64,000 bases of DNA from Fallopia convolvulus (taxonomy: Eukaryota; Streptophyta; Magnoliopsida; Caryophyllales; Polygonaceae), in assembly GCA_964016875.1 (NCBI GenBank), contig OZ024718.1:39992406-40056405 (forward strand), read 5' to 3'. A program made the translations under genes and the position numbers. Position 1 is the first letter of the stretch. The number at the start of each line of letters is the position of its first letter. Positions 11,093 to 22,380 of this stretch are shown here, piece by piece. Under the pieces are notes generated by a model. It was not told the DNA's origin. It saw only the letters and a list, made by a program, of their open reading frames with translations, and did not search any database.

Positions 11093-13076
11093 TGTTACGC
11101 TCCCTGAATTTCGTGCTGGGATTACTTAGCTTATAAGTAATCTCGGCTAAATAAAAATAGTTAATATTTTATTTTGAATTTTAGAAAATTATATTTTTAA
11201 AATTTTTTAACTTAAAAGTAATTAATAATTATTTAAGGGTGAAGTTTGTAGTGAAGGATATTTAAGGGTGGACAACGGAATTTCCTTAAAACTTAAACCG
11301 ACTCTCTCGGTTTTATATGTGTGTCTTCACATTTTTTTTGTAGGCTTAGCATTTAAGAAACATAGATAGATAGCAAAACACAGAGGGAGGTGAGATTGAA
11401 AAGACGAGAGGAGAGGAAAGAGTTCGATCCGGTTATTTTGATTTTGATACATGTTCTCTTCAATCGGGTTTTAATCTCGAAGTACAAGCGTAATTTGGTA
11501 AATTTTAATTAGCTAATGGTTATTTAGATTTTACTAATTTTTCTAGATCTGGCTTTACAATCGATTTGGATTTGAAAATCGATTGAATTATAGCTCTCAA
11601 AGGGTATTTTTGATATTGGATTTATATTCCGTAAAAGATTACAGAGTAATTTTAGAGTTTTGCTTGTAATGATATTATGGAGACCTTTGATCCACTATTT
11701 CAGAAAGGTTTGAACTAGAAAAATGTTCTTTTATATAACTAGTATATTCTTGTCAAGTTTTAAAGGCTTTGGATTTGTACAAAAGAAGTTACAAAGCATC
11801 CTGGCTTTTCGTGGTTTTTGGGGTTAGAGTTTGTAAGAGTTAAAAGGCTATTATTATTCATTGAGGTGTATATATGTATATAGGAGCGTGACTCTAAGGT
11901 TGTGACCAGAGATCAGGGGAAGAGACAGACTATCTGTCTCAAGACAGGGTTCTACTTTGCATGTTAGTTAATGTTTGTTAGCCTCAAGAATTCGTCTTCA
12001 AGGTAAGTCGTTTTCGACTTGCTTAGTTTCCATTCAATACTTGTTAGACTTCATGTGGTGCTTGTAGGATTGGTTTTGGGGAACTAGTCCCTAGATGATT
12101 ATTTTATGAAAAAGGTTTACTTGTGTATGATATGTGTGAAAAAGATTTCATTGGGCTTTTATGGAATGTGAAGTTTTCGAATATTTTCTCTATGTTGGTA
12201 CCGTTCTCGGCATGGCCATGTGCGTAGTACTCTGGGTTGAAGTGACGGCTACGTATGGTTATGTGACAGAGAATCATGCCCCTTCAAAAGAAAAGTTATC
12301 TGTGTTTTGGGCAAGTGCTCCAAAGGAGGCTTGACCCAGGGTTAGGAGGATGGAATTTTGCAGGGTGGGAGGTCGTGCCTCGGCACCTGGGGTGTAGGGT
12401 TGATAAGCGCCATGGAATGAAACGGTGAGAGAATGGTTGTATTGTTCTGCTTGGACTTGTATGTATGAATGTGTATGGAAGTTTGATAAGCGGTCTATGT
12501 TTATGATCTATGTTTATGATCTATGGGAAGTGAAGTATGAATTTAGAACTGATATGTGTTGTAATCATGCGAACCTTGCTTGTGTATATGTTAGACACTT
12601 GATTGGTTTTTAAACGTCTTACTAGTACCGTATGGATTCTAGCTTGTATTAGAAAGGTAGCTGACCCTTCGGGGATTTGTTTTTTTTTTAGTTTCAGGTA
12701 AAGACAAGGGACCCATGATGGAACCTCAGCTGAATGATGGAACAGGTCGTTGAAGGTTGTGTCATTAGGTTGGGTTCGGTTGGGAGAAATGGTGGTATAC
12801 TTTTTGGTATCTTTTGAATAATGTGTTGTTTTGATAAAGAAAGGGTAGTGGTATGTTAATGAAATGTTTATAGGAGGTGTTGTAAGTTATGTTGTTCTGG
12901 GTTTCATGCATGTTTTATGTACTTGGATTTTATAAATATCGGTTGGATGTTTTATTCATGTTTTCTCGTCGTGCCCGAGTTGCAAGATCCAAGTGAACTC
13001 GTTGTCAAACTAGCCTAGGTAGTACCTAGTGAGGTCTACTACCGAGTAGCACTCGGTGTAAAGTCGGGGTGTTACA
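11093..13076. mobile_element. Putative solo LTR (~2 kb) inside Athila-1
   Basis: The segment starts TGTTACGCTCCCTGAATT and ends GTAAAGTCGGGGTGTTACA. The TG..CA ends with short near-inverted TGTTAC/GTTACA termini are LTR-like, and TGTAACACCCC (minus reading) is a frequent LTR end in plant chromovirus Gypsy elements. The interior has no long ORF. It interrupts the 3' untranslated region of Athila-1; Athila-2 has no counterpart. A clean 5-bp TSD is not visible (CCTAT versus CAATC), so the boundaries could be off by a few bases. Confidence 0.5.
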
Positions 13077-13929
13077 CAATCTACCCCAACCAAATCGTTA
13101 TTTTTGAACCAACACATATCTTTTGCACTCAACAAAAACAATTCCTCTCCAACTAAGTCCTAATCCCCGGCTAGGGTCAAGCTTATATCGGCTAGGGAAC
13201 AATTTTGTGGAGCAACAAACAAAAAGGGTTAAGGCTCAAATTGGCTATAAAAAACAAGGATAATGTAAGGGTGGATATGGATTAATAAGGCTTATGAAAA
13301 ATAAGTTCTCTATCATATGATTTTCACAAGTAATGAACTAAAATTCTTATATGGGTCTTGAGAAATAGATAACCATCACAATTCCAAGAGATAATATGCA
13401 TATAGAGAGCAAATCACACATGAAAGAGTAAGGTTAGAAATAAAAACTCACAATGTCATTTTTGTTGGATTGCAACTACTCATGCTAACTGTTATATATG
13501 CTCAGTTTCATCACATGCTATTTCAGCATAAAAACAATTTCATCATGAGATTCAGGCTATACTATCATAAACATGCTAAAAAATGAATTACATGGTCATG
13601 CAAAGTGAAAACAATCATAGAACCATAAGATCAAGGGTACTCATCTGTTCTAAAATCTTATTGGAATTTTTTCAAAATTTTTAATTTTTTGTGATTTGAT
13701 TTATTTTTTTTTTAGAAAAAACAAAAGCAACTAAAGCAAGTATTAAGGAAAACAAACTAACACAAAAATCATGAAAACACACGAACAAAAAACAAGTTTT
13801 CTTTTCCTCCCTTCCCCATACTTAAACATTACATTGTCCCCACTGTAAAAATAAAGCAAAGCATAAGAAAACATAGGGAAAAGAAACTCACAAAGCAAAG
13901 AATGAAGCAAAGGAAACATCCTTGAAAGG
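13077..13929 (-). other. 3' untranslated region of Athila-1, proximal part
   Basis: AT-rich sequence between the end of the env-like frame and the solo LTR. No open frame with recognisable content; a short minus-strand frame near 13743-13940 is Leu/Phe/Cys-rich with no homology I can name. Confidence 0.6.
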
Positions 13930-15446
13930 GAGATCATCATTGGTTTGGTGGTGGGAAGTATCGCTGCATGTTGTACATAAACTGATCCATCGTCCTCCAG
14001 CGAGAGTCAACCCTCCGCTGACGTGCATCCTCAAGTGCCATTCGGGCTGAATAAACATCCTGCCAATGATTCACCTATTGGTGTAGCTGAGAATGCTGCT
14101 AATTTAGGTGTCGCATCTATGATGACAAATCTTGTGCCCACTGTGGTGGAGCATCTGAACCGGAGTAATCGGCATGGGGCGGCTGTTGGTACTAGTGGTG
14201 CTGGGTAAACGGAGCATATGGCACGATACCGTATGATGGTGGCACGATAGGGTGTTGAGCAGGCATGGTGTCGAAGTGGAATGACTCAGTGTCAGCCTCG
14301 AAGTACTCGGTACCGAGGCCAGGATGCTCAGTACCGAGGTTGGCAATCTGTGCAGGGGCCTCGGTACCGACTTGGTGGCCCTCGATACGGTGCTCTTCCG
14401 CAGGGGCTTATTCATCTTCTTCCATGGCGGCCTCCTCTCTCTCATACCTCGTCTCGAATATCCGCAATGTAGGCTCATCTTGAGGCTTTTTGGCTAGGGG
14501 AACGGTTGAGAAGTCCACGCTTCATACCAATTGGGCAAATGTATCAATTCCAACTTCTCTCGAGTGACTCACACGGGCCGATCGTGAGTCAAGGTGGCAA
14601 CTCCACTTCCCTCGCAACTTTGGAAAATACCGGAAGACAGCCAGTAGCCGGTGTTCATCTTCTGTGGACGGTGTGCACTGTAGCGTGAGAGATCGACTCT
14701 AAGAGCTATGGCCAAAAGGCTCACCAAGTTGCCACAATACACTCCTTGTAAAGTGGTCCCGTTTTTCTCTACCGACTTCAACCATTCATACCCCAGGCTC
14801 ATAGGAGCGGGGTCTTCAAAAAGGATTGTACGGAGGCATCCAACCTCCGTCCTTGTTGGCCTAGAGAGCTCCTTTTTGGGCCAAATTATTGTGCCCAAGA
14901 TTCTGAGGATAATGCGGAACATGGGGTTAATGATGTGTGCCCCGGGGATGCAAGAGTGTTGGGATTTTCTTCCCCAGAAATGTAACCCTAAGTTTCCGGA
15001 ACTTTGAAGTCGTCTGGTGCTTTATAGTTTTGGGAATGGTTAGGGAAGTCGAGAAGTGCATTGAACTCCTCCATAGTGAACTCATGATTCGCATTGCCCA
15101 ACTGGAACTTGATCCTCCCCAGAGATATTTTGGTCTTGAATCTAGTGCGGAGAGCGGTTACAAACTCTGAGGTGAGGGCCGAATAGTGAGAGATGTCTTC
15201 ATATCTAAGAAGCTGAGGCATACCGAGGATGGATAAGGTATGCTTAACATCTTCATAGACGCCCGATGTCTTTGCACTGGACCTTGAGAACCATCTTGTG
15301 ATATGAGGCTTATCGAGGACAGAATTGTAGATTGACTGTTGACTCTCAGTCTTAAATCTGACATTGTCCATTCTTGGTGGAGATGGAGATCTTTGGGTCC
15401 TCTTCTTCTTGCTTGGCCTTTGGTTGGCTTTGCTTGAACTCGCCAT
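13930..15446 (-). pseudogene. Athila env-like ORF (Athila ORF-1 family)
   Basis: The ATG at 15446 begins a Ser/Lys-rich N-terminus. About 150 residues stay open to 14988 and include ISHYSALTSEFVTALR and F.MEEFNALLDFP, the arrangement typical of the Athila ORF downstream of integrase (Pfam ATHILA-like). Beyond 14988 the region continues with several stops and frame changes. A hydrophilic tail can still be followed to about 13930 (QFMYNMQRYFPPPNQ). Palindromic TCGGTACCGA copies at 14300-14390 encode GTE-type tripeptides in this tail. The protein has long been called 'env-like' but its function is unproven; no convincing transmembrane segment was seen. Confidence 0.72.
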
Positions 15447-16489
15447 GTAGTACTTGGAATAGCATAAATAGCCAAGGTAAAATCGACTCAAGCAAATTAA
15501 ACACCAAAGAAACCCCAAACTTGCATCAAAACTACGCTCGAATGCAACATTTAACTATTCTGGGGGGTCGGTACTGAGCTGTTAGGGTCGGTACCGAGGC
15601 CTCTGGATTTCAGCGTGTTTTGAGCGTGACAGGGTCGGTACCAACTTTCACAGGTCGGTATCGAGCCTGTGTCTAGAGTTTTGCACGAGATTCTAAGCCT
15701 CGATTTCTGACAATAAGCACATCTCAAGCAAGATTCCAACTCAAAACCACTAAATCAAGCACTTACAACCCTATACTTACTCAAGCCCTATGCAATCATG
15801 CCAAATTTTTCCAGAAATCATGGTGTAAATCTTGCAAATCAAGAACAAGTAACCTCATGCTTTTTATATATGAAAAGAATTGCATTCTAAGCATAAGGGA
15901 ACGAAAATTAATCTAGACTTATACACCAACATGAAGGCAAAAAGAAGCACGAATCAATTAACCCCATGCATTCTTCGGATCTTATACAGATCTAGGTATG
16001 AAAACTACCCCCAAAAATTACTATAAATCTTCAAGAATTGCAGGTAAGAGTTTAGGGTTAAGAAGTCATATCGTAGATACGCGATTTAAAACCAAAAATC
16101 AAGTGTTTCAAAGAGTAACGAGGGATCGAGTGGAATGAAAGGGGATGCGTGATTTGATCTCGATGGATTTGTGGAGATTGGTGTGAGACTTTTGCTTGAG
16201 AGCGTTTTGGAATTTTGATAGAGGCGGCATGGGAAAAGAAAGGCGAGGAGAAGTTTCTAGGTTAAGAAGGCACTTACCTGCCGCGCGTCGTTTTTGGGTT
16301 TTTTGCAGGTCGGTACCGACCCTCACAGCTCGGTACCGAGCCTGGCGCGACTCTTTTCCAGCATCGTTTAACGACCCGACTTTTGTACACTTTAGCCAAA
16401 AATATTCTATTTCGCAAACTTCTACTCGACTAAAAAAAATCAAAAGAAAACTAACAAAAAGAACTATAAAAAGGAAAGAAAACTAAACT
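15447..16489 (-). other. Spacer between Athila-1 integrase and env-like ORF
   Basis: Non-coding in either strand as far as can be judged. It holds palindromic copies at 15563-15600, 15635-15665 and 16308-16340, the last two arranged as facing pairs. Corresponding DNA is much shorter in Athila-2. Confidence 0.6.
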
Positions 16490-16510
16490 GGGTTGCCTCC
16501 CATAAGCGCT
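16490..16510 (-). other. Conserved block after Athila integrase (GCGCTT..GGAGGCAACCC)
   Basis: On the minus strand the text is AGCGCTTATGGGAGGCAACC plus a final C. Athila-2 has GCGCTTCTCGGAAGGCAACC plus C at 45204-45224, in the same place just past the integrase stop. The flanks do not align, so the block is conserved selectively. Role unknown; an RNA signal is one possibility. Confidence 0.6.
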
Positions 16511-16559
16511 ATTTTTTAAGGTCGTCAGCCCGACGAACTTACCTTAGCTAGTCCGACGA

Positions 16560-17764
16560 TGTGAGAGTCCAAGTGGCTCTAATATCTTCTTTCAGGCCAG
16601 CTTGCTCATAAAACTTCTTCAACCTGTTTCCATTGACTTTGAAGATGGCTCCATTATTATCTACTAGATCCACCGCTCCATGAGGGTATATGTGGTGAAC
16701 CACAAATGGCCCACTCCATCTTGACCTTAGCTTCCGTTGAATGAGTGGAGTCTAGAATTAAAGAGAAGTACGTTGTCACCTTTTGGGCACCAATTTCTGG
16801 TCATGTCACCGCTTTGTACGCTCTTTATAGATCTCGGCGTTCTCGTACGCCTTTAGCCTCATCTCCTCTAGTGCTTGCAAATCCATGAATCGTTTTGCTC
16901 CGTCCGCGTCGAGGTCCATATTAAGCTTTTTGAGAGCCCATAATGCCTTGTTCTCCATCTCGACAGGCAAATGGCGCGCCTTGCCATACACTAGATTGTA
17001 GGGAGTGGTGCGTAGGGGTGTCTTGTACGCCGTTCTATAAGCCCATAGAGCGTCGTCCAGCTTAGATGACCAATCCTTCCTTGAGCGGGAAACCGCCTTT
17101 TCTAGGATGCTCTTGATTTGCCTGTTTGAAACTTCAACTTGGCTACTAGTTTGGGGATGATATGGTGTTGCCACCCGATGTGATACCCCATACTTAGCCA
17201 AAAGTACTTCAAAACTCCACTCTATGAAATGTGACCGACCATCACTAATAAGGACTCTCGGTACGCCAAACTTGGGAAAATGTTAGTCTTAATAAACTTT
17301 GCCACAGTTTTAGCATTATTGGTCCTTGTAGCAACGGCCTCCACCCACTTAGAGACGTAATCAACCGCAACAAGAATATACTTGTAGGGGCCCGATGAAG
17401 GGAAACGTCCCATAAAGTCTATGTCCCATACGTCGAATAATTCGACCTCTAGTATCCCTATCAGCGGGTTCTCATGTCTCCAAGTGATGTTGCTAGAGCG
17501 TTGGCATTCATCATATGAAGTCACATATTCTTGTACATCCCTGAAAATAGTTGGCCAATAGAGACCACTTTGAAGAATCTTCGCCGTGGTTTTGAATCCT
17601 TTTGCATGGCCACCGGTGAGAAGTGTGTGACATTGACAGATCACACTCTCTATCTCTTCTTCTGCAATACATCGCCTAAAGAGGTGATCACTCCCTCGGG
17701 AATGATCATCCCAATAGTACTGTTTAACATCATGGAGAAACTTCTTTTTGTTTTGTTGTGTCAA
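16560..17764 (-). pseudogene. Athila-1 integrase (broken)
   Basis: From 17764 the frame holds a His-His-Cys-Cys zinc finger (CHTLLTGGHAKGF...DECQR), then the DDE core beginning DVWDIDFMG and VDYVSKWVEA. A frameshift near 17225 shifts into 17201-16806 (ATPYHPQTSSQVEVSNRQIK, containing the catalytic Glu region). The C-terminal part (RSRWSGPFVV...VNGNRLK) can be followed in further frames to about 16560. The order zinc finger, core, C-terminal region matches Gypsy integrases. At least two frameshifts prevent a functional product. Confidence 0.88.
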
Positions 17765-18223
17765 TCCCTCGGGAATTACGCGTCCTACAATGTAGTTCGC
17801 AAAATCTGCAAACCAAGGGGCGTTTGACCCTTTAACAGTATGAATAAAATGAAAAGAAGTAGAAGCAAGAGATGGAGAAGGATTGAATTAAAAGTAATGA
17901 AATTGGGTTGAGAAAACGTACCTGGTTGGGTCGTTACCGAATCTGGTTGGGTCGGTACCGACCCTGAAGCTTCTTCGTTCCTTTCGGTAACGACTTCTAG
18001 TGGCTTGGTATCGAGCTCTCCAGCTATGGTATCGATGTTTCCTGACTCGGTACCGATGTGATCAACGCCCTCCAGCCTCGGTGATGACTCGGTACCGACC
18101 CCATTAGGTTCGGTAACGAGTGTTCTGCCGTTTTCCACCTCGTTCAGCATGAGGTGTTCGTCTGGTCTGGAGTCGTTAATTGGCACCGCATTGTTGGAGT
18201 CGGTAATATGTTCAACTGGCAAC
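17765..18223 (-). pseudogene. Athila-1 RNase H-integrase linker expanded by palindromic repeats
   Basis: After the RNase H end (ENLVADHLSRL, ~18250-18217), the frame 18330-17785 continues through a stretch rich in GTE, TEP, TKP and TQP tripeptides (about 18130-17930). Each tripeptide is encoded by a TCGGTACCGA-like copy. Athila-2 has a short linker of ordinary sequence here (43740-43860). So the palindromes are a lineage-specific insertion in coding sequence. GGGTCGGTACCGACCC at 17951-17966 is a perfect 16-bp palindrome. Confidence 0.75.
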
Positions 18224-18691
18224 CTAGATAAGTGATCCGCCACCAAGTTTTCTTCTCCTTTTTTTATCTTGGATCTCGTGATCAAATTCCTGTAATAAGA
18301 GCATCCAACGGAGTAGCCTAGGTTTGGCATCCTTTTTGGCCATTAGATATCTAATTGCCTCATGGTCAGTATAAACTATTACTTTTGAACCAACAAGATA
18401 TGAACGGAATTTTTTTAAAGCAAATACCACGGCGAGGAATTCCTTCTCCATCGTAGTATACTTACTATGCGCCTCGTCAAGCGTCTTACTTGCATAGTAG
18501 ATGGCGTGGAGCTTTTTATCCTTCCGTTGTCCTAGCACTGCGCCAACAGCATAGTCGCTGGCGTCACACATAATCTCAAAGGGCAGGGTCGAATATGGGG
18601 ACTGTATGATAGGAGCAGAAACGAGGGCCTCTCTCAACCTGTGAAAAGCTTCAACACATTCTGGAGACATCTCAAACACTACATCCTTCAT
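18224..18691 (-). pseudogene. Athila-1 RNase H domain
   Basis: 155 residues in one frame with the Gypsy RNase H signature MCDASDYAVGAVLGQR, YASKTLDEA, TTMEKEFLAVVFA and VYTDHEAIRYL; acidic residues in the usual positions are present. A frameshift separates it from the RT frame upstream. The end of the domain continues in another frame to about 18217. Confidence 0.88.
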
Positions 18692-19261
18692 CAGTAGGTT
18701 TGTCTACTTCTATCCCTCTTTTTGAGACAAGTTGTCCTAGTATAATCCCTTCTTGAACCATGAAATGACATTTTTCCCAATTAAGCACAAGGTTGGTTTC
18801 TTCACATCTTTTAAGTACACAAGCAAGATTAGCAAGACAAGTATCAAAGGAAGAACCATACACAGAAAAATCATCCATAAAGACCTCTACAATGTCCTCT
18901 ATCATGTCAGAAAAAATGGCCATCATGCACCTTTGGAAGGTGGCAGGGGCATTACAAAGCCCAAATGGCATTCTCCTATATGCAAAGGTCCCATAGGGAC
19001 ATGTAAAGGTTGTTTTCTCCTGATCATCAAGATGAATGGGAATTTGGAAAAACCCGCTATAGCCATCTAAGTAACAGAAATAATCATGTTGGGCTAAGCG
19101 TTCTAATACTTGATCAATAAAAGGAAGCAGAAAATGATCTTTCCTTGTGGCACTATTGAGCTTCCTATAATCAATGCACATCCTCCAACTAGTTGTGGTT
19201 CTAGTGGGGATTAGCTCTCCCTTATCATTTTCAATAACGGTCATTCCCCCTTTTTTAAGGA
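18672..19261 (-). pseudogene. Athila-1 reverse transcriptase
   Basis: The frame 19244-18672 covers most of a Gypsy RT: WRMCIDYRKLN, PLPFIDQ-like segment, YLDGYSGFFQIPI, TFTCPYGTFAYRRMPFGLCN and the catalytic box VFMDDFSVYG with both aspartates intact. The frame starts after a frameshift at about 19262 and ends in another that truncates the thumb/connection region. Athila-2 carries a closely related copy at 42600-43300, which supports the lineage. Confidence 0.92.
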
Positions 19262-20235
19262 CTACATGGACCGGACTAACCCATTAACCACCTCTTTCAT
19301 ATTAGGGTTTAACCTACGTTGATGTTCTATGGTGGGTTTATGATTATCCTCCGTGTAAATCCGATGCATGCAAAGTGAGGGGGATATGCCGGTTATATCA
19401 TCCAGGGAATAGCCTATGGCGTTTCTAAATGTCCTAAGCACATAAAGAAGCTTCTCTACTTCCTCATTTTTGAGTTTAGCATTGATGATGACGGGAAAAG
19501 TAGAGTTAGGACCAATAAATTCATACCTGAGGGAGTCTGGAAGGGGCTTGAGCGTTGGAGTATGGTCAGTCAGGATAAGAATAGGCTCTTCGGGCTTCGT
19601 CTTCAAGACTTCTTCAAGGTAATCAAACGTCAAGATCTCTTCATCCTCGGTCGAAAGGCTCGGTACCGATGCAGAGGGGGTCGATACCGAGTTGATTTCG
19701 CCTGCCAGTAGACTCAGTACCGAGGTAGACATGCTCGGTACCGAGACTGCAGGATCTATCTCGGCCCATCTTCGTCCCGAGAATGTGTCACCTGCTAACA
19801 TCATTCCGATTGGGTCCCCACATTCAATGAAGTCGGTGTGGGTGTAGAGCATTTTAACTTCGGCTTCGTTGGTCTCCTTCATTGTGGGGTTGAACCAGAA
19901 TTCCACTACCTTCGTCCCAATTTCGAAAGTTAGGAGTCCTCTCCTAACATCAATTATTGCACCGGCTGTGGCGAGGAACGGTCTCCCTAAAATGATGGGA
20001 ACCACCGGATCTTATGGCATTTCCATAACTATAAAATCATTGGGAACAAAGAATTTGCCCACTTGCACCGGAAAGTCATCAACAACTCCCGTCGGCTTGA
20101 CACATGATCCATCCGCCATGTACAACCGCATGTTAATAGGCTCCAATGATCCTATGTTGGCTTTGGACCAAATTGACAATGGTACAAGACTTGCACTGGC
20201 GCCTAAATCACATAAAGCTTTGAATCTGTGGACAC
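19262..20235 (-). pseudogene. Athila-1 protease and protease-RT linker
   Basis: The retropepsin active site appears as CDLGASASLVPLS with the D-L-G-A codons at 20209-20198; DLGA is a usual variant in Athila/Tat proteases. The frame continues past a stop near 20009 to IILGRPFLATAGAIID, the second protease landmark, and then through an acidic linker to 19262. Four palindromic copies (19660-19745) encode Ser-Val-Pro-Ser-like residues in this linker. A frameshift separates the segment from gag. Confidence 0.82.
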
Positions 20236-22167
20236 CTATGTCGTGGTGATTGCAAACTTTACTAGGTCACCTAGCTTCTCCGAGAGCTCTAAGGATCGGA
20301 CCTCGTCCGTCAACTCTGACATCGACCTCTTCCTACTAAGAATGTCTTTCAAGAATTTGGTGTAAGCCGGCATTTCGCTTAGGGCCTCAGCGAATGGTAT
20401 GAAAATATTTAAGCCTTGAAAAATTTTGACGAAACGCTTGAACTTTCCTTCTGTTGAGTCCTTAGACTTCTTAGTAGGGAAAGGAAGAGACTTCACCAAT
20501 CTCGAAACCAAAGTGGGCTAGAGAGGTGGTACTACCGAATCAACAATAGGGTCGGTTGGTGTTGTTGAAGGTTCGGTACCGACCCTAGTGGGGTCGGTAT
20601 CGAGCCTGGGACTAAGGGAGTGGTTCAGTATCGAGGACTTACTTGGATTGGGGTCGGTAACGAGCCTTGGAGCATCGGTACCGAGGGTGTTAGACTTAGT
20701 ATCAATCCTTTTTGGTTCGTTATCGATCTTGACCGGATCAGTTTCTTCGATACCGTGTTTTGTTTCCTTGGCCTTAGCTTGGTCTGGTAGTGTCCTTCCG
20801 CTCCGAAGGTGCACAACTGCTATTTGTCCTCTTGGGTTCTCGTCGGGGCGGCCCGGGAGTTGCCCTTGAGGTCTTGGAATTTGTGCAGCAAGGTTGCCTA
20901 GTTGGGAGTCAATACTCTTTTCCCATGTTTCGAGACCATTTAGCCGATTGTTAAGGTTGGCTTGGACTCCATCAATCTTGCTATGAACTCCATTAATCCC
21001 TTCTTGTAAACCCTGGACCCATGAAGGTGGCTCTTGATAACTTGGAGGTCGGTAAGGAGGAGCCTTCCTTTCTTGTGGTGGAGGTGCTTGGTTTTGATTC
21101 TGATTGTAACCGCTCCAACTAGGATAATTGTTTGGCCTATCATAATAATTAGGCGGGTTTCTGTATTGCCCTCTCATATAATTCATCTCAGCGTATGTCT
21201 CAGCGGCTCTAACCTGCTAAATGTTAGTGCAAGAAGAAGTACTATGGGCTTGAGAGCCACACTCTTGACAAGGTAGAAAGGTTTTCAGAAAACTTACCTG
21301 TTTCTTTAGGCGGTTGATCTCATCCTGAAAGAATTGATTTTTGACATCGGGATCAACTTCATCTTTGTGTGGAACATAAAGCCGTTTTTTAGGCTGGGGT
21401 GGTTGTTGGGTCCCATACATGGCGTCATAATTGGTCAGTTTATCCAACAATTCCCATGCAGCATCAGGCTCCATCTCTATAAAACCGCAGGCAGTATGCA
21501 AGTTGATGCGGTTCTTCGTCTCAGCGTTTATACCCTGAAAGAATATCTCCTACAGGACGTATTGTGGTTGACCATGAGTGGGGCATTGCCTCAGCATCTC
21601 CTTGAATCGCTCCCACGTCTCCACAAATGTCTCGTTAGGCAGCTGGTGATAAGAAGTGATACGCTTTCTTAACTCTGTAGTCTTGGTAGGAGGGAAGAAC
21701 TTAGTCATGAACAAGTCATGCAAGGCTATCCACATCCTGATTGATCTAGGAGGTAACCTCTCTAGCCAACTCTGGGCCTTACCTGCAAGAGACCATTTAA
21801 AAGCTTTAAGTTGGACATATTCTAAAGAAGAACCATCAGCAGCAATGGTGTCACATAAATCAACAAAATTACGAATATGCTCCATAGGGCACTCAGTTGG
21901 TTTTCCCTCAAACTGAGCCCTCTTAATTAAGGATATAAACTGAGATTTAATCTCAAAAGCCCTTTCTATCTCAGGAAGCACTATTGCTGATTCTGGCACC
22001 CTCAGTTCCGGATGCATATATTGTTTGGCATTCCTTGACATAGCGTTTAGTGGCTCTTATAGATGAGCAGTGGCAGCAGTAGCAGCGTCTCGATCGGCTT
22101 GTAATGCCTCCATCTGCCTACAGAGGGCGTTCATCTGCTCGACCATATCCTTGGGTGTAGCGGCCAT
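20236..22167 (-). pseudogene. Athila-1 gag
   Basis: A single minus-strand frame from the ATG at 22167 to a stop at 20236, broken by four internal stops (near 22059, 21550, 21217 and 20518). It includes the Retrotran_gag core (SLAGKAQSWLERLPPRSI, LHDLFMTKFFP, TETWERFKEML-like) and a cysteine cluster CQECGSQAHSTSSC at about 21235, a CCHC-like knuckle. A Tyr/Asn/Pro-rich segment follows. The downstream part has GTD/TDP tripeptides from TCGGTACCGA copies (20570-20700). The intact single frame with only stops suggests modest age. Confidence 0.88.
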
Positions 22168-22360
22168 TGTGCGGTTTTCTCTTCTTTTGCGATGAAGGAC
22201 ACGTTCAAGCTAAGAATAATAATCGGATTGATCAAATTCAAGCCGACGTCTCCCTGCTGGCATAAGTTGAGAAAACAAACAAAAATTAAAATAAATTAGA
22301 AACAAAAACGGGATCGGGCTATTCCCAAACCCACGAGTAATCAAACAAGCATTGTTGCTT

Positions 22361-22380
22361 CCCCGGTAACGACGCCAATT
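22361..22380 (-). promoter_or_regulatory. Primer-binding site of Athila-1 (tRNA-Asp type)
   Basis: On the minus strand AATTGGCGTCGTTACCGGGG follows the LTR directly. It matches the tRNA-Asp PBS TGGCGCCGTTGCCGGGG of Athila/Tat elements with two substitutions. Athila-2 has the unmodified form. Confidence 0.88.

Noticed and set aside
11093..13076. Possible host gene inside Athila-1
   Set aside because: No ORF with known content, and LTR-type ends; a solo LTR is simpler.
14265..14483. Ser-rich plus-strand frames opposite the env-like ORF
   Set aside because: They follow from the palindromic copies and from the antisense of the minus-strand ORF.
13930..15446. A true viral envelope gene
   Set aside because: No convincing signal peptide, transmembrane anchor or fusion peptide; it matches the Athila ORF pattern of unknown function.
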